Assembly: GCF_003086295.3 (NCBI RefSeq)
Contig: NC_092042.1
Span: 41,215,419 to 41,279,418, forward strand
Source of the DNA: Arachis hypogaea
Taxonomy: Eukaryota > Streptophyta > Magnoliopsida > Fabales > Fabaceae
Direction: 5' to 3'
DNA length: 64,000 nt
The notes beneath the pieces are model-generated. The model was not told where the DNA came from. It was given only the letters and a program-made list of their open reading frames with translations, and did no database searches. A program made the position numbers and the translations under genes. Position 1 is the first letter of the stretch; the number at the start of each line of letters is the position of its first letter. Below, piece by piece: positions 32,801 to 44,902 of this stretch.

Positions 32801-35049
32801 TTCTTGACCTCGGCTACGGACGCTGATCGTTTCTCGGTCCCGAGGTTCCTTTTCTTCTGGCAGATCGGCCGAGCTGTTGGATTGATTTATAATTTATGTG
32901 TGATCACTGCTGGGTCTATCCCCGGCATATCTCCTGAAGTCCAAGCAAATAGGTCAGCGTTCTGGCGTAAGCAGTTTATCAGGTTTTGCTTTTCCTCTCT
33001 GGTGATAGATGTTCTGATGAATGTGAATTTGGTAGGATCCTCCTTGAGGGTGACCTTTTCCAGATCTTCGTTTGGCGTAGGGCGATCTTCGAAGTCGGCC
33101 CTAGGGTCGAGCTCGTTTAGCAATGGTCTTCTAGGTTGTATGGAATTAACACGTGCCTGAGTGCTTCTTTTAATCGGCTTGAGGCTGGTATTGTAGCATT
33201 GTCGTGCTTTGTGTAGGTCACCATGTATGGTGGCAACTATATTATCCTGCACAGGAAACTTGATACAAAGATGAAAAGTGGAAACAATAGCAGCAAATCT
33301 ATTTAAAAAGGGTCTTCCTAATATGAGATTATAAGGGCTAAAGCAATCGACCACGAGATATTGTATATCCTGTGTCTTAGTTAGGGGTTGCTCACCGAGT
33401 GTGGTCTGTAACCACACAGATCCGAGCACAGGCACTCGTTCGCCTGAAAATCCGACTAGATCTCCCGAGTAAGCTTGCATGATATGGGTGCTGAGCTTCA
33501 TTTTCTGGAATGTAGTGAAGAATAGTACATCGGCGCTGCTCCCAGGATCAAGCGGCACCTTCCGGACAATAAGGTCCCCCAACTGAATTGAGATCACCAC
33601 GGGATCGTCATAGTTCATGTGGTTGGATTTAAAATCAGAACAGCCAAAAGTCATCTCAGGGACGTCTGGGGTTGGTTGAGATTGGCCAGAAGAGTGTTCA
33701 ACTGCCAACATAGCCCGGTAGGTGCGTTTTCTTGCCGAGTTTGTTTCTCCTCCACCGGCATATCCCCATGAAATACAGTTAATCACCCCTCTGGGCTGAG
33801 CCGGTGCTTTGTCCTTTTCTTTGGATGATGAAGTTGTTGCAGGTTGGTCGGAGCTTGGAACTTGACGTTTCTGCATATGTCCTGCAATGAATTTATCAAG
33901 GTGTCCTTGCCGCGCTAAGCGCTCTAATAGATCCTTGGCAATCACGCATTCATCTGTGGTATGACCATGCTTTTGGTGAAAGGTGCAGTACTTTGATTTG
34001 TCTATGTTCTTTGGCTCCGGGTAGTTGCCGGCCTTACGGGGTGGCTTGATAAGCTTGGAGTTTAATATTTCTTTGATAATGTCGTCCCTTTTTGTATTGA
34101 ACTGAGTGTAAGACTCGTAACGTGGTACAGGCTTGAAATTTTTCTTGCTCTCCCGAGGTTTGTCATCGTCTTTCATGAATGCGGACTTTTCTGCTCGTCG
34201 GGCTTGTCGAAGCTCTTCGATGTCTATTTGCCCCTTAGCTTTCTCCCTAAACTCGGCCAAGGTCTTTGGCTTGGCTACTGTAATAGTTTCCTGGAATTTG
34301 CCAGGTCGGAGGCCGCTTTTAATTGCATGCAAGTGGACCTCTGGATGTAGATCAGGAATTTGCATGGCGATTTTCGTGAAACGGGTAATATAATCCTTCA
34401 GACTTTCTTGCGGACCCTGTTTGATTGTAGTCAGATAGTCGGAATCGTGCAGGTAAATTGCTGATGCTGCAAAATGTTCTTCAAACTGTTTTGCTAGCTC
34501 CTGAAAGCGGGAAATGGAATCTGCAGGCAAAGAGCAAAACCAGTCAAGCGTGGGTCCATCTAAAAAGGAAGGAAAACAACGACATAAAATGGGGTCGGAT
34601 GCCCCATTAACAATCATAATAGATCGAAATTTTTTAATGTGCTGCTTAGGATCCCCTAGCCCGTCGTAGGGAGTTAGTGTTGTCGGCAACGTGAATTGTC
34701 GTGGCAATTGAAAATTCATGATGTCAGCCGTAAAAGGCCCTGCCGAGTTGTCGGGCTGGTCATCGTCGTCCTCGGGTATCGCCTCCTCATTCCGATGGTC
34801 AGCGTCGTCGTCTTGAGGTGTCTCCGAGACATGAGTCGGTTCGGAGCGTTGGTCATCATTTTCCTGCCGCTCGCGACGATCATTGTTATGTTCCAGCCGG
34901 GCGTTAGCCAATTGTTGAATCTGTTGTTGCATTCTTTGGTTTTCTTCTGTCATGCGCTGGTTTGCTTCAGCCATACGTTGATTTGCCTGCTGGAGCTCAG
35001 TTACCATCCGGAGAAGCTCGGACGGGGTGGGGGGAGGGGCATCGGCCAT
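29887..35049 (-). pseudogene. Element G gag-pol, single frame with two stops
   Basis: From the ATG at 35049 (MADAPPPTPSELLRM) one frame of about 1720 codons runs to 29887, broken only by TAA at 32889-32887 and TGA at 31800-31798. Order: coiled-coil N-terminus, gag core (LDWFCSLPADS), knuckle-like CTFHQKHGHTTDEC, protease with DPGSSADVLFF, RT with FMDAYSGYNQI and YVDDMVVKT, a first RNase H, a second RNase H (FVDGASN, NQAEYEAL, LCDSLLVV, HRADVLSKLA), then integrase with an HHCC finger (ending CDKCQ), DILGPFP, TDNGRQF and the SNGLAEAANK glutamate. The domains are otherwise complete. This would be the replication polyprotein. With the stops this copy is probably inactive on its own. Confidence 0.93.
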
Positions 35050-35101
35050 CGTCAAATGTCAGGGTCTCAAGGGCTCGCGGAAGGAAATTTCACACGAGGC
35101 C

Positions 35102-35119
35102 CTTCTTCTAGCGCCAATC
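35102..35119 (-). other. Element G primer binding site
   Basis: On the minus strand the sequence after the 5' LTR reads GATTGGCGCTAGAAGAAG. The TTGGCGC start fits the 3' CCA end of a tRNA. It is not the tRNA-Asp type of the other elements; I cannot name the tRNA with confidence. Confidence 0.6.
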
Positions 35120-35488
35120 TGTTCTTGCCTGAGCGAACGGAGGTATAACTCGGTTCTTGACGAAGGTCGGCGATCCTTCCCTGGAAAGTGCAGTATACGT
35201 CGGTTGATTGGAGCGGGGGGTCGGGTACCTGCAAAGGCACTCCGATGCTTAAGTTAGTAGAGTAATATAGGTGTGTGAATGCTTTCTTTCATAAAAAGAT
35301 GATCTTACCTTTGGTTGTTTCCTCGTCCCTTTATATCCGTGTGGACGAGGTTGTAACGTCTGAGAATTGATTACATATCCGACGTTATCAATTAGAGATT
35401 AATGTTGTCCTTCAAAAAGGTCGGTTATTACTGAGGATTATACGTTTCCGAGCTTATAACTCGTAACCGATGTTTACTGGTCATATCA
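35120..35488 (-). repeat. Element G 5' LTR
   Basis: 369 bp. Differs from the 3' LTR by G/A (ATTACATATCC here) and C/T (AATGTTGTCC here). Flanked by CATTT at 35489-35493. Confidence 0.95.
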
Positions 35489-35493
35489 CATTT

Positions 35494-36149
35494 AATGTAA
35501 TTTTATGTTTTCATGTTCTTTGATGCCTATCTTAGTTATTGTTATTGTTATCTTGCATGTGGTAGTTTTAGATTTTATTATTATTGTAATTTTACCATGC
35601 TTTCATTTTATGCGTTTTAAGTATTTGTAGAAATGTCTCTCATAGTTTTAGAGTAGATTTCTACACTCCTGGCTTAGAATTGAGTAATGAAAGGGACCTT
35701 GATGTCTTTGATGTCCGATATTGATTGGTGATTAAGGGTTGTTTGTTGTTCTTGTTTCCATTGACGAGTAAGACCTATAGATTAAGACTGACTATGCCTA
35801 TTTGACTTTCTCTCGATGTTGGAGATGACTAAATGGGATTAACTCTGGATAATTACCATGTTCGTGGTCAATAACTTGAAAAGGAAGTTTCAATTCTCAA
35901 TCCTTGCCAAATGTGTCTTTTACATTTATACTTTTTTAGTTGTAAGTCTTACTTTCTTGTCATTTTATTTCTCGCCTCTTTATCCGCAAACCTCCCCCTT
36001 ATACTCATAACCGATAACACGCATACCTCACTGTAATTCCTTTAAAAGATGACCCGAGGTTTAAATACTCTTAGTTTTTATTGTTTGCACTTGTGACAAA
36101 CAAATTAAACTTTGACGGAGAGTTATTTGTTGGTTTGGAACTATACTTG
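35494..36149 (+). mobile_element. Element E 3' LTR, second part, truncated
   Basis: Continues the LTR interrupted by G. It follows the solo LTR at 1149-2698 to GGAACTATACT and then stops about 50 bp short of the LTR end, where an LTR of the Athila-like family begins at 36150. Confidence 0.75.
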
Positions 36150-36714
36150 TGATAAGTGGATATTTTATACGCTTTTTCATTACATTTTCATAATGTTTTT
36201 AGTTATATTTTATTAATTTTATTACGTTTTTGTATGTTTTAGTGCAAAATTCATCTTTTGGATGCTACTTTGAGTATTTTTTTGTTTTTCCTATGATTTT
36301 AGGTGATTTTTGGGCAAAATTAGCAAGATTGGCAAAGTCTTGTTCAGAGCTGAAGAAAGGATAGCAGATGTTGTCAGATCCTAACCTCCGTGCATTCCAA
36401 CAAGCATTTCTTGAGCTACAGAGGTCCAATTGACGCGTTCTCAACGGAGCTGGAAAGCTAACTTTTAGAGCTTTCCAGAAATATATAATAGTTTATACTT
36501 CTTTTCCAGATCATTGCCCATAACTGGCGTCGAATATCCACATATGGAGTTCAACGCCCTAAAGGGAGCAAGCCCAGCGTTGAACGTCCAAAACTGGCGT
36601 TCAACACCACCAAGGAACCATGGGAGCATGCACAGTGTGTTGCTTGGCTAATTGAAAAGCAACGAACAACTAGAGGGCTTGTTTGGCTAGTTGCTTCTGG
36701 GTTTATTTCCCCTC
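36150..36714 (+). repeat. Athila-like LTR, 5' portion (D1)
   Basis: Starts TGATAAGTGGATATTTTATACGC, a diverged form of the element A LTR start. Contains degenerate palindrome units at about 36527-36605 (for example GGCGTTCAACACC). Breaks off near 36700 into unrelated sequence. Confidence 0.7.
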
Positions 36715-37005
36715 GCCCTTGATGTTGTAAAGTGTTGTATTTTTACAGAGGGGTAGGTTTGTATTTAAGTCTTGTATGAATAATTATTATGTATTAATAT
36801 TAATTATGTGAGTATATGTTTATCTGACATAGTTGAGTTTGAAGTATATAACAAACTAAAAGGAATTTCGTTTTTCTTAAAAACTATCGACCAATTAACG
36901 TATAGAGGCTCAATATTAAATAGCTAATAAAAGGAAAATAGAGTTGTAACGCCTTATTCTTAGTATGATCATGACGTGCTAGAAGTTAAGGTGTTACACC
37001 TTGCA
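36715..37005. other. Unassigned 290-bp segment between two LTR pieces
   Basis: AT-rich sequence, not matching the LTR family on either side. It contains TTGTAACGCCTTATTC and, near its right end, GAAGTTAAGGTGTTACACC, a partial inverted repeat (GTAACGCCTTA / TTAAGGTGTTAC). May be a fragment of another element. Confidence 0.4.
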
Positions 37006-38275
37006 CTCAAAAGAGCTTTTCTGGAGCTACAAAAATCCAAATGGAGCATTCTCAACGGCTCTGGAAAGCTAACATCTAGGGCTTTCCAGCATAGTATAAT
37101 AGTTCATACTTTGTTTCAGATTTGAAGGCCCAAAACTGGCATTCAACACCATCTTCCAGCCCTATTCTGGCATTCAACGCCGAAAGGAGAAGAGACCAGC
37201 GTCCAATGCCCAAAAAGTACCCCTAGCCAGCGTTCAACACCCTAGAGGCCTCCTATCACGTGGATCTTAATTAAGCTCACCCCAAATACTCACCAAGTGG
37301 GCTCCAAAAGTGGATTTTAGCACTAAAATACTATTTTACCCTTCTTATGTAATCCTTAGTCATTAGTCTAGTATTTATTTGAGAATTTTTACAGTTTTCA
37401 GAGATCTTAGACACTTTACACGTTTTTTCATTGTATTTTCTATCAGTATGAGTCTCTAAACCTCCTAGGTTAAGGGGAGAAGCTCTGCTAAGTTTTATAG
37501 ATTAATAAAGTATTATTGTTTTATCTTCAATCTGTGTTTGATTCTCTATTCTAAGATGTATCTTCATTCTTCATCCTTATGAATGCGTTGAACTGTCATA
37601 AGGTTATCTCATTCTACATGGGTTTAGAGTGAGTCTTTCATCGGACAATGATGAATCACTAGCTTGATTATACATCTCTTAGACGGCTAATCGACGACTT
37701 CGTTGGGGACTTCTCGAGACACCAGCTCAGCCGAAGTATGGCGAGATAAGAGTCTCTGTGGCAGAGGCTAGAACCAAAGGCGCAGCATCCTCTGATCTGA
37801 AAGATTCGACCTTATCTGTGGCGTTTTAAGTAGGATCACCAAGGAGAATGAACTACAGAAGCTTCACCTTCAATCAGACTAGATCCGCACTAACCCTGGA
37901 GTTCAAATCTGGAGGAGTATTAGCGATCTCTTAAAAGAGACGTTAATCACATACAGCCTGCCAAAGAAGAAATTATTCATAGTTGAAGAAGATAGTAAGA
38001 CTGGAATTAATCTAGAAGAACAAAGCATCTCCAAGCCTTAACCATCTTCTTATCACTGGTTAGAATCAACCATTGTAATTCTATTTTATTCCAATTTTAT
38101 GCATTTAAACAAATCCAACAACTTTTCTATCCGCCTGACTAAGATCTACAAGATAATTATAGCTTGCTTCAAATCACAATCCTCATGGGATCGACCCTGA
38201 CTCACTCAGGTATTACTTGGACGACCTAGTACACTTGCTAGTTTAGTTGTACGATGTGTGGAAATTCGTGCACCA
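37006..38275 (+). repeat. Athila-like LTR, 3' portion (D2)
   Basis: Resumes at the LTR block TTGCACTCAAAAGAGC, overlapping in content with D1, and ends GTGCACCA at 38275. Two LTRs or LTR fragments are therefore joined. It holds palindrome units at about 37135-37245. Directly after its end comes mid-gag sequence, with no PBS or leader. Confidence 0.7.
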
Positions 38276-38806
38276 ACAGGCTGCTGCTCTTCCCATTTGC
38301 TGTGAAAGATCAGGCCAAGGACTGGTTGGGAGACCAACATAAGGAAAACCTAATCACCTGGAGTAAGCTAACTGACAAGTTCCTGAACAAATATTTCCCT
38401 CCAAAAAAGGTAACTAACTTAAGGAAGGATATTCAAACCTTCGAACAAGAGGATGGCAAATCTCTATATGATGCTTGGGGGAGATACAAATCAATGCTCT
38501 GAAAATTTCCCATTCAACTGTTCACCCACTGGGTTGAGCTGGACATCATTTATGACGGACTCCTTGATGCAGCCCGAATGTCCTTGGATCATTCTGCAGG
38601 TGGCTCCTTACACATGTTGAAAACACCCAAAGAAGCTTAAGAGCTCATTGAGACAGTGACCAATAATCAATACTTATACACTACAGAAAGACCCAAGGCA
38701 AGCGGAGAATCCAATAAGGAATTTGCCACAAACATACTCCTAGCTCAAAATAAAGCAATGGCTGAGCGGTTGGACTACTTGACAAGGTAGTTAGAGAGCG
38801 TGCATG
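38276..38806 (+). pseudogene. Element D gag fragment 1
   Basis: Plus-strand Athila-type gag starting in the middle: RLLLFPFAVKDQAKDWL, then KYFPPKK, SLYDAWGRYK and SLDHSAGGSLHM. These motifs match the gag of B closely. The PBS, leader and gag N-terminus are missing. Stops occur, for example near 38500, 38638 and 38788. It is interrupted by solo LTR F and continues at 40508. Confidence 0.85.
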
Positions 38807-40507
38807 CATTCTGAAGGTTGTAGAATGCTTAGAGAAGGGGGGTTGAATCTATGACCTTCTTTTTCTTTAATGAAATAACCCTTTTAAAATAAACTTGCAA
38901 TCTGAATCTGTTTGAACTCAGCAACAGAAAATTTATGAGACAATTTCATTTTATCTCATGAATATTAGAAAACAGAACAGAGCAGATAAGAGAGAAGTTG
39001 ACACCATCATGTATCCTGGTTCAGTTGCCTTGTGCAATGCAACCTACGTCCAGTCTCCACCACAACAGAGGTGGAATTTTCACTATAGTTAAAGTATTAC
39101 ATGCACCAATTCCACAAGATTGACACAATCCTTTCACACTCAAGTTCTAACCTAACTTGACTTGGTTATGCTAATACCTAACTCTTCACTCTTAGTGCTC
39201 ACCCAACTAAGAAAGAGGTACCTCACTGGTACAAGATACAAGACACATATTCTACCTAAAGAAATCTGAAATAACTCTAGGCTTTTCACCCATGTGTATC
39301 TCTATGCCTCTTTTCACTCATAGACTCTTTGAATGACTCTCTCATTCAGCCTTTTACCTCAAGAAATTATAGAAAGATAAACATTGAAAAGTAAATTACA
39401 ATCTGTAAAATATGAAGGAGATTGATGCTTCAACAGCCTCTTTGCTATGTGATGAACCAGATTTGCTTGCCTCTAATTTAGTTCCTCATTCTGGCAGAAT
39501 GCTCCTTTGACTAGGAAGCACTGTCCAAGTTGATGAACTTCTTCAGAGAACTCTTCTCAGATCACAAACCTCAAAACACTGGTTCTCTCTCCTTAAAAAA
39601 AGATTTTTCTTTTTGTATCTCTTTGCATGTTGCTGAGTTGCTCTCTCCTAGGTCAACTTCTTGAGCTGTGTGCTTCCCCAGCTTGTCATTTTTACTTTCT
39701 TCAATTAACCCCCAAATTTGGAATTTCCAAGCTGTCTTTTTTTTTTTGCTTAATCGAAGCATTTGAGTAGCAGAGAGAAAGTTGTTTAGTGGTAAACCCA
39801 AATCCGAACCATTAATAATGTGCTTTGGCTCCAAGAAACTTTGTGAACCTTTGATTTACAGCAGCGGAGATCAAAGACTTCTTTCTTCATTTAACCAAAA
39901 ATGGTATTGCAGAAAGTTGGAAAAGAAGTGAAGAAATTACCATGCATGCAAATGAAAATAAATCACCTTTAACTTTTGACTCATCATGGCGGGTTTGATT
40001 TGGATGATTAGACCTTTGCTTTCTTTGATTAAGCTTTCTCTTTCTTTCTTCTTTGATGAAATGAATAAGCAACGAAGCTCTCTCTTTTGTTTTGATGCTG
40101 ACCAAAGCAAGTAGAGAGAGGGAGGTCTTCAATCTTGGATGAGAAGCTTGATGGAGTCAACTTGGACTTGGGTTAGATATATTTCCATTCAGCTCAACTA
40201 ATTCTATTGCTTAACAACCTTGGGCTTTTAGTGCTTTGTAGCCCTTTTTGTTTCTGGTTTAATTTCCATCATATTGGGCTGCTGCAATTATATTTCTTTG
40301 TTCTAAATTAATTTGGGCTTTATTTGTAAGTGTAGCACACTATGAAAGCTTCAGATTTTTGTTCCATTTATTTGGGCTATTGCATTATTGAATTTTAGCC
40401 TGTATCACTTAAAATAAAATCATCAAAACTAACTGGGTAGTTGGCCTAATAAAATTAATGTTTGTCATCATCAATTATGTTAGTTAATTTCTTAACTCAA
40501 CACATTC
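38807..40507. mobile_element. Solo LTR F with 5-bp duplication
   Basis: 1691 bp at 38812-40502, TGAAGGTTGTAG...TTAACTCAACA, flanked by identical CATTC (38807-38811 and 40503-40507). No PBS, PPT or coding domain is inside, so it is a solo LTR. The gag reading of element D continues on both sides. A diverged relative lies at 22830-24190. Parent family unproven, possibly Ty1/copia. Confidence 0.85.
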
Positions 40508-40648
40508 GCAATGAGACAGCACAGCATAGTATAGGAGACTCAAGTGTCCCTTTAGAGTGTGCAAACAAAGCTACACCAACTGGAGATCAAGCAAGAAGCA
40601 GAAGAATGCCAGGGAATTGAGCTACATAGTGGTCGCACACTATCTACC
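40508..40648 (+). pseudogene. Element D gag fragment 2
   Basis: Continues gag after F. The line CAGGGAATTGAGCTACATAGTGG translates as QGIELHSGR, the counterpart of CQAVQLRSGK in B. Ends at the TSD CTACC (40644-40648) of element B and resumes at 52816. Confidence 0.75.
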
Positions 40649-42192
40649 TGGTGCACGAATTTGTGATTCGCACAACTGACCAGCAAGTGCACTGGGTCGT
40701 CCAAGTAATACCTTACGCAAGTAAGGGTCGATCCCACGGAGATTATTGGTTTGAAGCAATCGATATTTATTTTATTAATCTTAGTCAGGAGGCCAATGAA
40801 GTTATTTGGATTTAATTGTAAGAAGTCAAAGTATTTAAAATTGTAAGAAGAAAAAGGGAATAATCGCGTTACTAGTTGTTCAATAATGAGGAATATGTTG
40901 GAGTTTTGGAGATGCATTGTCCTTTGAACTTCAACTCTTCCTTGAAATCCTTCAACACACGCAAGGCTCTTTCCATGGCAAGCTCTATGTAGGGTGTCAC
41001 CGTTGTCAGTGGCTACTTCCCATCCTCTCAGTGAAAACGTTCCTATGCTCTGTCACATCACGGCTAATCATCTGTCGGTTCTCAATCAGGTTGGAGTAGA
41101 ATCCATTGATTCTTTTGCGTCTGTCACTAACACCCAACCTTCAGGAGTTTGAAGCACGTCACAGTCATTCAATCACAGAATCCTACTCGGAATACCACAG
41201 ACAAGGTTTAGACTTTCCGGATTCTCATGAATGCCGCCATCAATCCGGCTTATACCACGAAGATTCTGATTAGGGAATCTAAGAGATATTCATTCAATCT
41301 GATGTAGAACGGAGGTGGTTGTCAGGCACACGTTCATGGGTTGAGGAAGGTGATGAGTGTCACGGATCATCACCTTCTTCATGATTAAGTGCGAATAAAC
41401 ATCTTAGATAAGAACAAGCGTGTTTGAATGGAAAACAAAGGAATTGTATTAAATCATCGAGACGCTGCAGAGCTCCTCACCCCCAACAATGGAGTTTAGA
41501 GACTCATGCCGTCCAAAAGTATGTAATTCAGATCTGAAAATGTCATGAGGTACAAGATAAGTCTCTAAAAGTTGTTTAAATAGTAAACTAGTAACCTAGG
41601 TTTACAGAATATGAGTAAACTAAGACAATTGGTGCAGAAATCCACTTATGGGGCCCACTTGGTGTGTGCTGGGGCTGAGACTAAAGCTATCCACGAGTAG
41701 AGGCCTTTCTTGGCGTTAAACTCCAGGTTATGACGTGTTTTGGGCGTTTAACTCCGGATCATGACGTTTTTCTGGCGTTTAACTCCAGACAGCAGCATGA
41801 ACTTGGCGTTCAACGCCAAGTTACGTTGTCTATCTTTGCACAAAGTATGGATTATTATATATTGCTGGAAAGCCCTGGATGTCTACTTTCCAACGCCGTT
41901 GAGAGCGCGCCAATTGGACTCCTGTAGCTCTAGAAAATCCATTCCGAGTGCAGGGAGGTTAAGATCTAACAGCATCAGCAGTCCTTTTTCAGCCTAAGTC
42001 AGATTTTTGCTCAACTCCCTCAATTTCAGCCAGAAAATACCTGAAATCACAGAAAAATACACACACTCATAGTAAAGTCCAGAAATATGATTTTTGCCTA
42101 AAAACTAATATTATTCTACTAAAAACTAACTGAAACATGCTAAAATCTACATGAAATTACTCCCAAAAAGTGTATAAAATATCCGCTCATCA
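40649..42192 (-). repeat. Element B 3' LTR
   Basis: 1544 bp. Palindrome units near 41712-41815 (for example TTGGCGTTCAACGCCAA). The short ORFs inside it recur in the other LTR and in A's LTR and are not genes. Confidence 0.93.
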
Positions 42193-42229
42193 CAACACCA
42201 AACTTAAACTGTTGCTTGTCCTCAAGCAA
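42193..42229 (-). promoter_or_regulatory. Stem-loop and PPT-position motif of element B
   Basis: On the minus strand, TTGCTTGAGGACAAGCAA (42229-42212) is followed by TTTAAGTTTGGTGTTG, which abuts the 3' LTR. Identical in plan to element A at 11017-11053. Confidence 0.75.
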
Positions 42230-43243
42230 CTAGATAAATAAAATAGGTTTTAACAAAAATTAAGAAGTAATAATATTTTAGAGTTTTGAATGAAGCTCAA
42301 ATTCTTATTAGATGAGCGGGGCTTGTAGCTTTTTGTCTCTGAACAGTTTTGGCATCTCCCTGTATCTTTTGAATTTCAGAATGATTGGCATCCTTAGGAA
42401 CTCAGAGTTCAGATAGTATTATTGACTCTCCTAGTGTAGTATGTTGATTCTTGAACACAGTTATTTTATGAGTCTTGGCCGTGGCCCTAAGCACTTTGTT
42501 TTCCAGTATTACCACCAGATACATAAATGCCACAGACACATGACTAGGTGAACCTTTTCAGATTGTGACTTAGCTTTGCTAAAGTCCCCAGTCAGAGGTA
42601 TCCAGAGCTCTTAAGCACACTCTGTTTGCCTTGGATCACGACTTTAACCACTTAGTCTCAAGTTTGTAACTTGGACCTGCATGCCACAAGCATATGGTTA
42701 GGGACAGCTTGGTTTAGCCGCTTAGGCCTGGATTTTATTTCCTTGGGCCCTCCTATCCATTGATGCTCAAAGCCTTGGATCCTTTTTACTCTTGCCTAGG
42801 GCTCATGGCTTTTTTTTTACTGCTTTTTCTTGCTTCAAGAATCAATTTCATGATTTTTCAGATCATCAATAATATTTTTCGTGTTCCTCATCCTTTCAGG
42901 AGCCAATATTCATCAAATTCAAAGTACAAATTATGCACTGTTCAAGCATTCATTCAAAGAACAAAAAGTATTGCTACCACATATAATTAATTATAATTTT
43001 TATTATTGAGAACTCGAAAAATATAGATTACTTCTTAATTCAAAAAAAAAATCTACTACTTTATTTATGCCTGATGATGATGAGAAAAATAAATTATAGC
43101 TTAATTGGAAATAAAATCAAAATAGACATACTAATTACTACTAAATATCTCCTAAGGTGAATTTCTATAATAATACTATCACTAAGCTAAAGCAGAAAAA
43201 ATTGGAACTCAGCAACCTGTTGTTTTGAGGAGTAGATGTTCCT
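42230..43243 (-). other. Element B 3' untranslated region
   Basis: No credible ORF. Matches the 3' tails of A and C in patches, including the blocks around 42340-42800. Confidence 0.6.
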
Positions 43244-44337
43244 CTAATCTATGGGGTGCTGTTCAAGGATTAATTTTTGGCACTTCAGCTCCCTTAGATC
43301 ACGCCCTTGCTCTTCCTGTTCCTTGAGCAATTTGTAAAGCATGCTACTTTGATTATTCTGTTCTTCCTTTATTTGATCCATAACTTCTTGTAATTTGGAA
43401 ATAGAAGCCTCAAGATGTTCCCAATATTCGAATTGAGGCAGTTCTGGGAGGGCTTCTTGTGCTCTCCTTTTGGTTGAATCATCTTGTTGCTGTTGTCTGG
43501 CCATTGATATTCCAGTAATGGGCTTTTCAATTAGGATATATTCAGTTATTCCCATCTTTACTCCAGCATCTTTGCAAAGCATAGAAATAAAGCTTGGATA
43601 AGCCAATCTGGCGTCCTTAGAATTCCTGTTTGCTATTTTGTATAGCTCACATGAGATCACTGATGGACTTCCACTTCTTTTCCCAACATGATGCAGTGAA
43701 TCATTACTGCTCTTTTAATAGTGACTTCAGAACGGTTGCTGGTGGGCAATATGGAACGCCCTATGAAATCTAGCCAACCTCTGGCTACTGGTTTTAGATC
43801 TTCCCTTTTGAGTTGAACTGGGATGCCAGTCATGCTGGTGGTACACTTGGCTCCAGGGATGCATATGTCCTCCAGAACCTTGTCCAGCCCTTTATTGACC
43901 CTCATCATTCTCCTATTAAAGGAGTCTGGGTCATCTTTCAGTTGGGGAAGCTTAAATATCTCCCTGATCTTGTCAGAATTGGTATGAATGATCTTTCCCC
44001 TGACTACAGTCCGATGGTCAAAGAGAGCAGCTCCAATTATTCTTTGCCTTTCTGTCTGCCATAGATTAGCATAAAATTCCTGAACCATGTTCCTTCCCAC
44101 TTTCATTTCAGGATTGGCCAGAATTTCCCAATTCCTGTTTCGAATTTGCTCTTGGATCTCCGGATATTCATCTTCTTTCAGATCAAATCTGACTTCCGGG
44201 ATCACTGATCTGTGACTCATTATCTTGTAGTAATGGTCTGAATGTTCTTTAGTTAAGAACTTCCCTTGATTCCAAAGTGGCTTTGGATTGCTTTCTTTCT
44301 TGCCTCTTGGGTTGGGTTGTTTTCCTTTAGGAGCCAT
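43244..44337 (-). pseudogene. Element B extra ORF, one frameshift
   Basis: The ATG at 44337 starts MAPKGKQPNPRGKK and continues through VIPEVRFDLKEDEYPEIQ, VQEFYANLW, LKPVARGWLDFIGRSILPTS and MIHCIMLGKEVEVH. Near 43657 a one-base shift moves to the next frame (ISCELYKIANRN...), which ends in a charged helix (QEEQGRDLRELK) at 43244. Element C has the same protein intact. The PVARGWLDF...SNRSEV core resembles what is often annotated as a putative plant transposon protein domain. In Athila elements this position is called env-like, but I see no signal peptide or membrane helix. Function unknown. Confidence 0.85.
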
Positions 44338-44393
44338 GATCTTTAGTGGGTATGTTTTTATGATCACGGATAAAACACACAAAACTTAGAGCT

Positions 44394-44411
44394 TTGCTTG
44401 TCCTCAAGCAA
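44394..44411 (-). promoter_or_regulatory. Stem-loop before the extra ORF of element B
   Basis: TTGCTTGAGGACAAGCAA on the minus strand, 57 bases upstream of the extra-ORF ATG. A degraded AAGTTTTGTGTG-like motif follows (about 44386-44373). Confidence 0.7.
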
Positions 44412-44489
44412 AAGAGAAGAAAGAAGAGGGATAGAAGGAGAGCAAGTGTTGGATGGTGATGAGGAGGAGGCGCCGAACTCAAAATATGG

Positions 44490-44890
44490 GGAGGGGGGAG
44501 GGTAATTTTCGAAAATAAGAAAGAGATAAGATAGAAAATATGATTTATAAAAGATAGATATGATAAGAAAAAGATATAGTTTAAAAAGAGAAAGATATGA
44601 ATGATAATTTAAAGGATAAATCTGAAATTTTTAATTTTGAAAAAGATTTTAAAAAGATAATTGAGTTTTAAAAACAAATTTTAAAAGAGATGGATTGGAT
44701 TGGAAAGCCATTTGTTTTTTTTGGGTTAAGATAAATCTAAAATTTTTTGAAACATGGAATTTTAGAAATCAGGGTTTTTGGAAAACTAACTTGATATGAT
44801 GGATGAAAATTTGGAACATGTTTATGTAAGAAATCATGAATTGAAACATAAAAATTTAGAAAAAATAGGATTAAAAACAAATTTTTACCT
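44490..44890. repeat. T-rich degenerate repeat (minus sense), element B
   Basis: Plus strand shows AAAGATATGAT-like units; in element sense this is the same type of T-rich tract that precedes gag in A and C. Here it precedes the extra ORF. Confidence 0.65.
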
Positions 44891-44902
44891 CCTCCCACCA
44901 TC

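Larger units (their letters stand above)
26848..35493 (-). mobile_element. Element G: young full-length Tat-lineage LTR retrotransposon
   Basis: Two 369-bp LTRs (26853-27221 and 35120-35488), TGTTCTTGCC...TCATATCA, differ at two positions by eye (0.5%). The target duplication CATTT is perfect (26848-26852 and 35489-35493). Total length is 8636 bp. In minus-strand order: 5' LTR, PBS, gag, protease, RT, RNase H, a second RNase H domain, integrase, then an oppositely oriented spliced gene, PPT and 3' LTR. Two RNase H domains and extra, often antisense, ORFs are known marks of the Tat lineage. The rate used for A gives about 0.2 million years. It lies inside the element E LTR. Confidence 0.95.

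Noticed and set aside
43813..44064. Plus-strand ORFs over element B coding regions (also 47065, 47816, 48387 and 49017)
   Set aside because: Shadows of minus-strand extra ORF, pol and gag; no domain on the plus strand.
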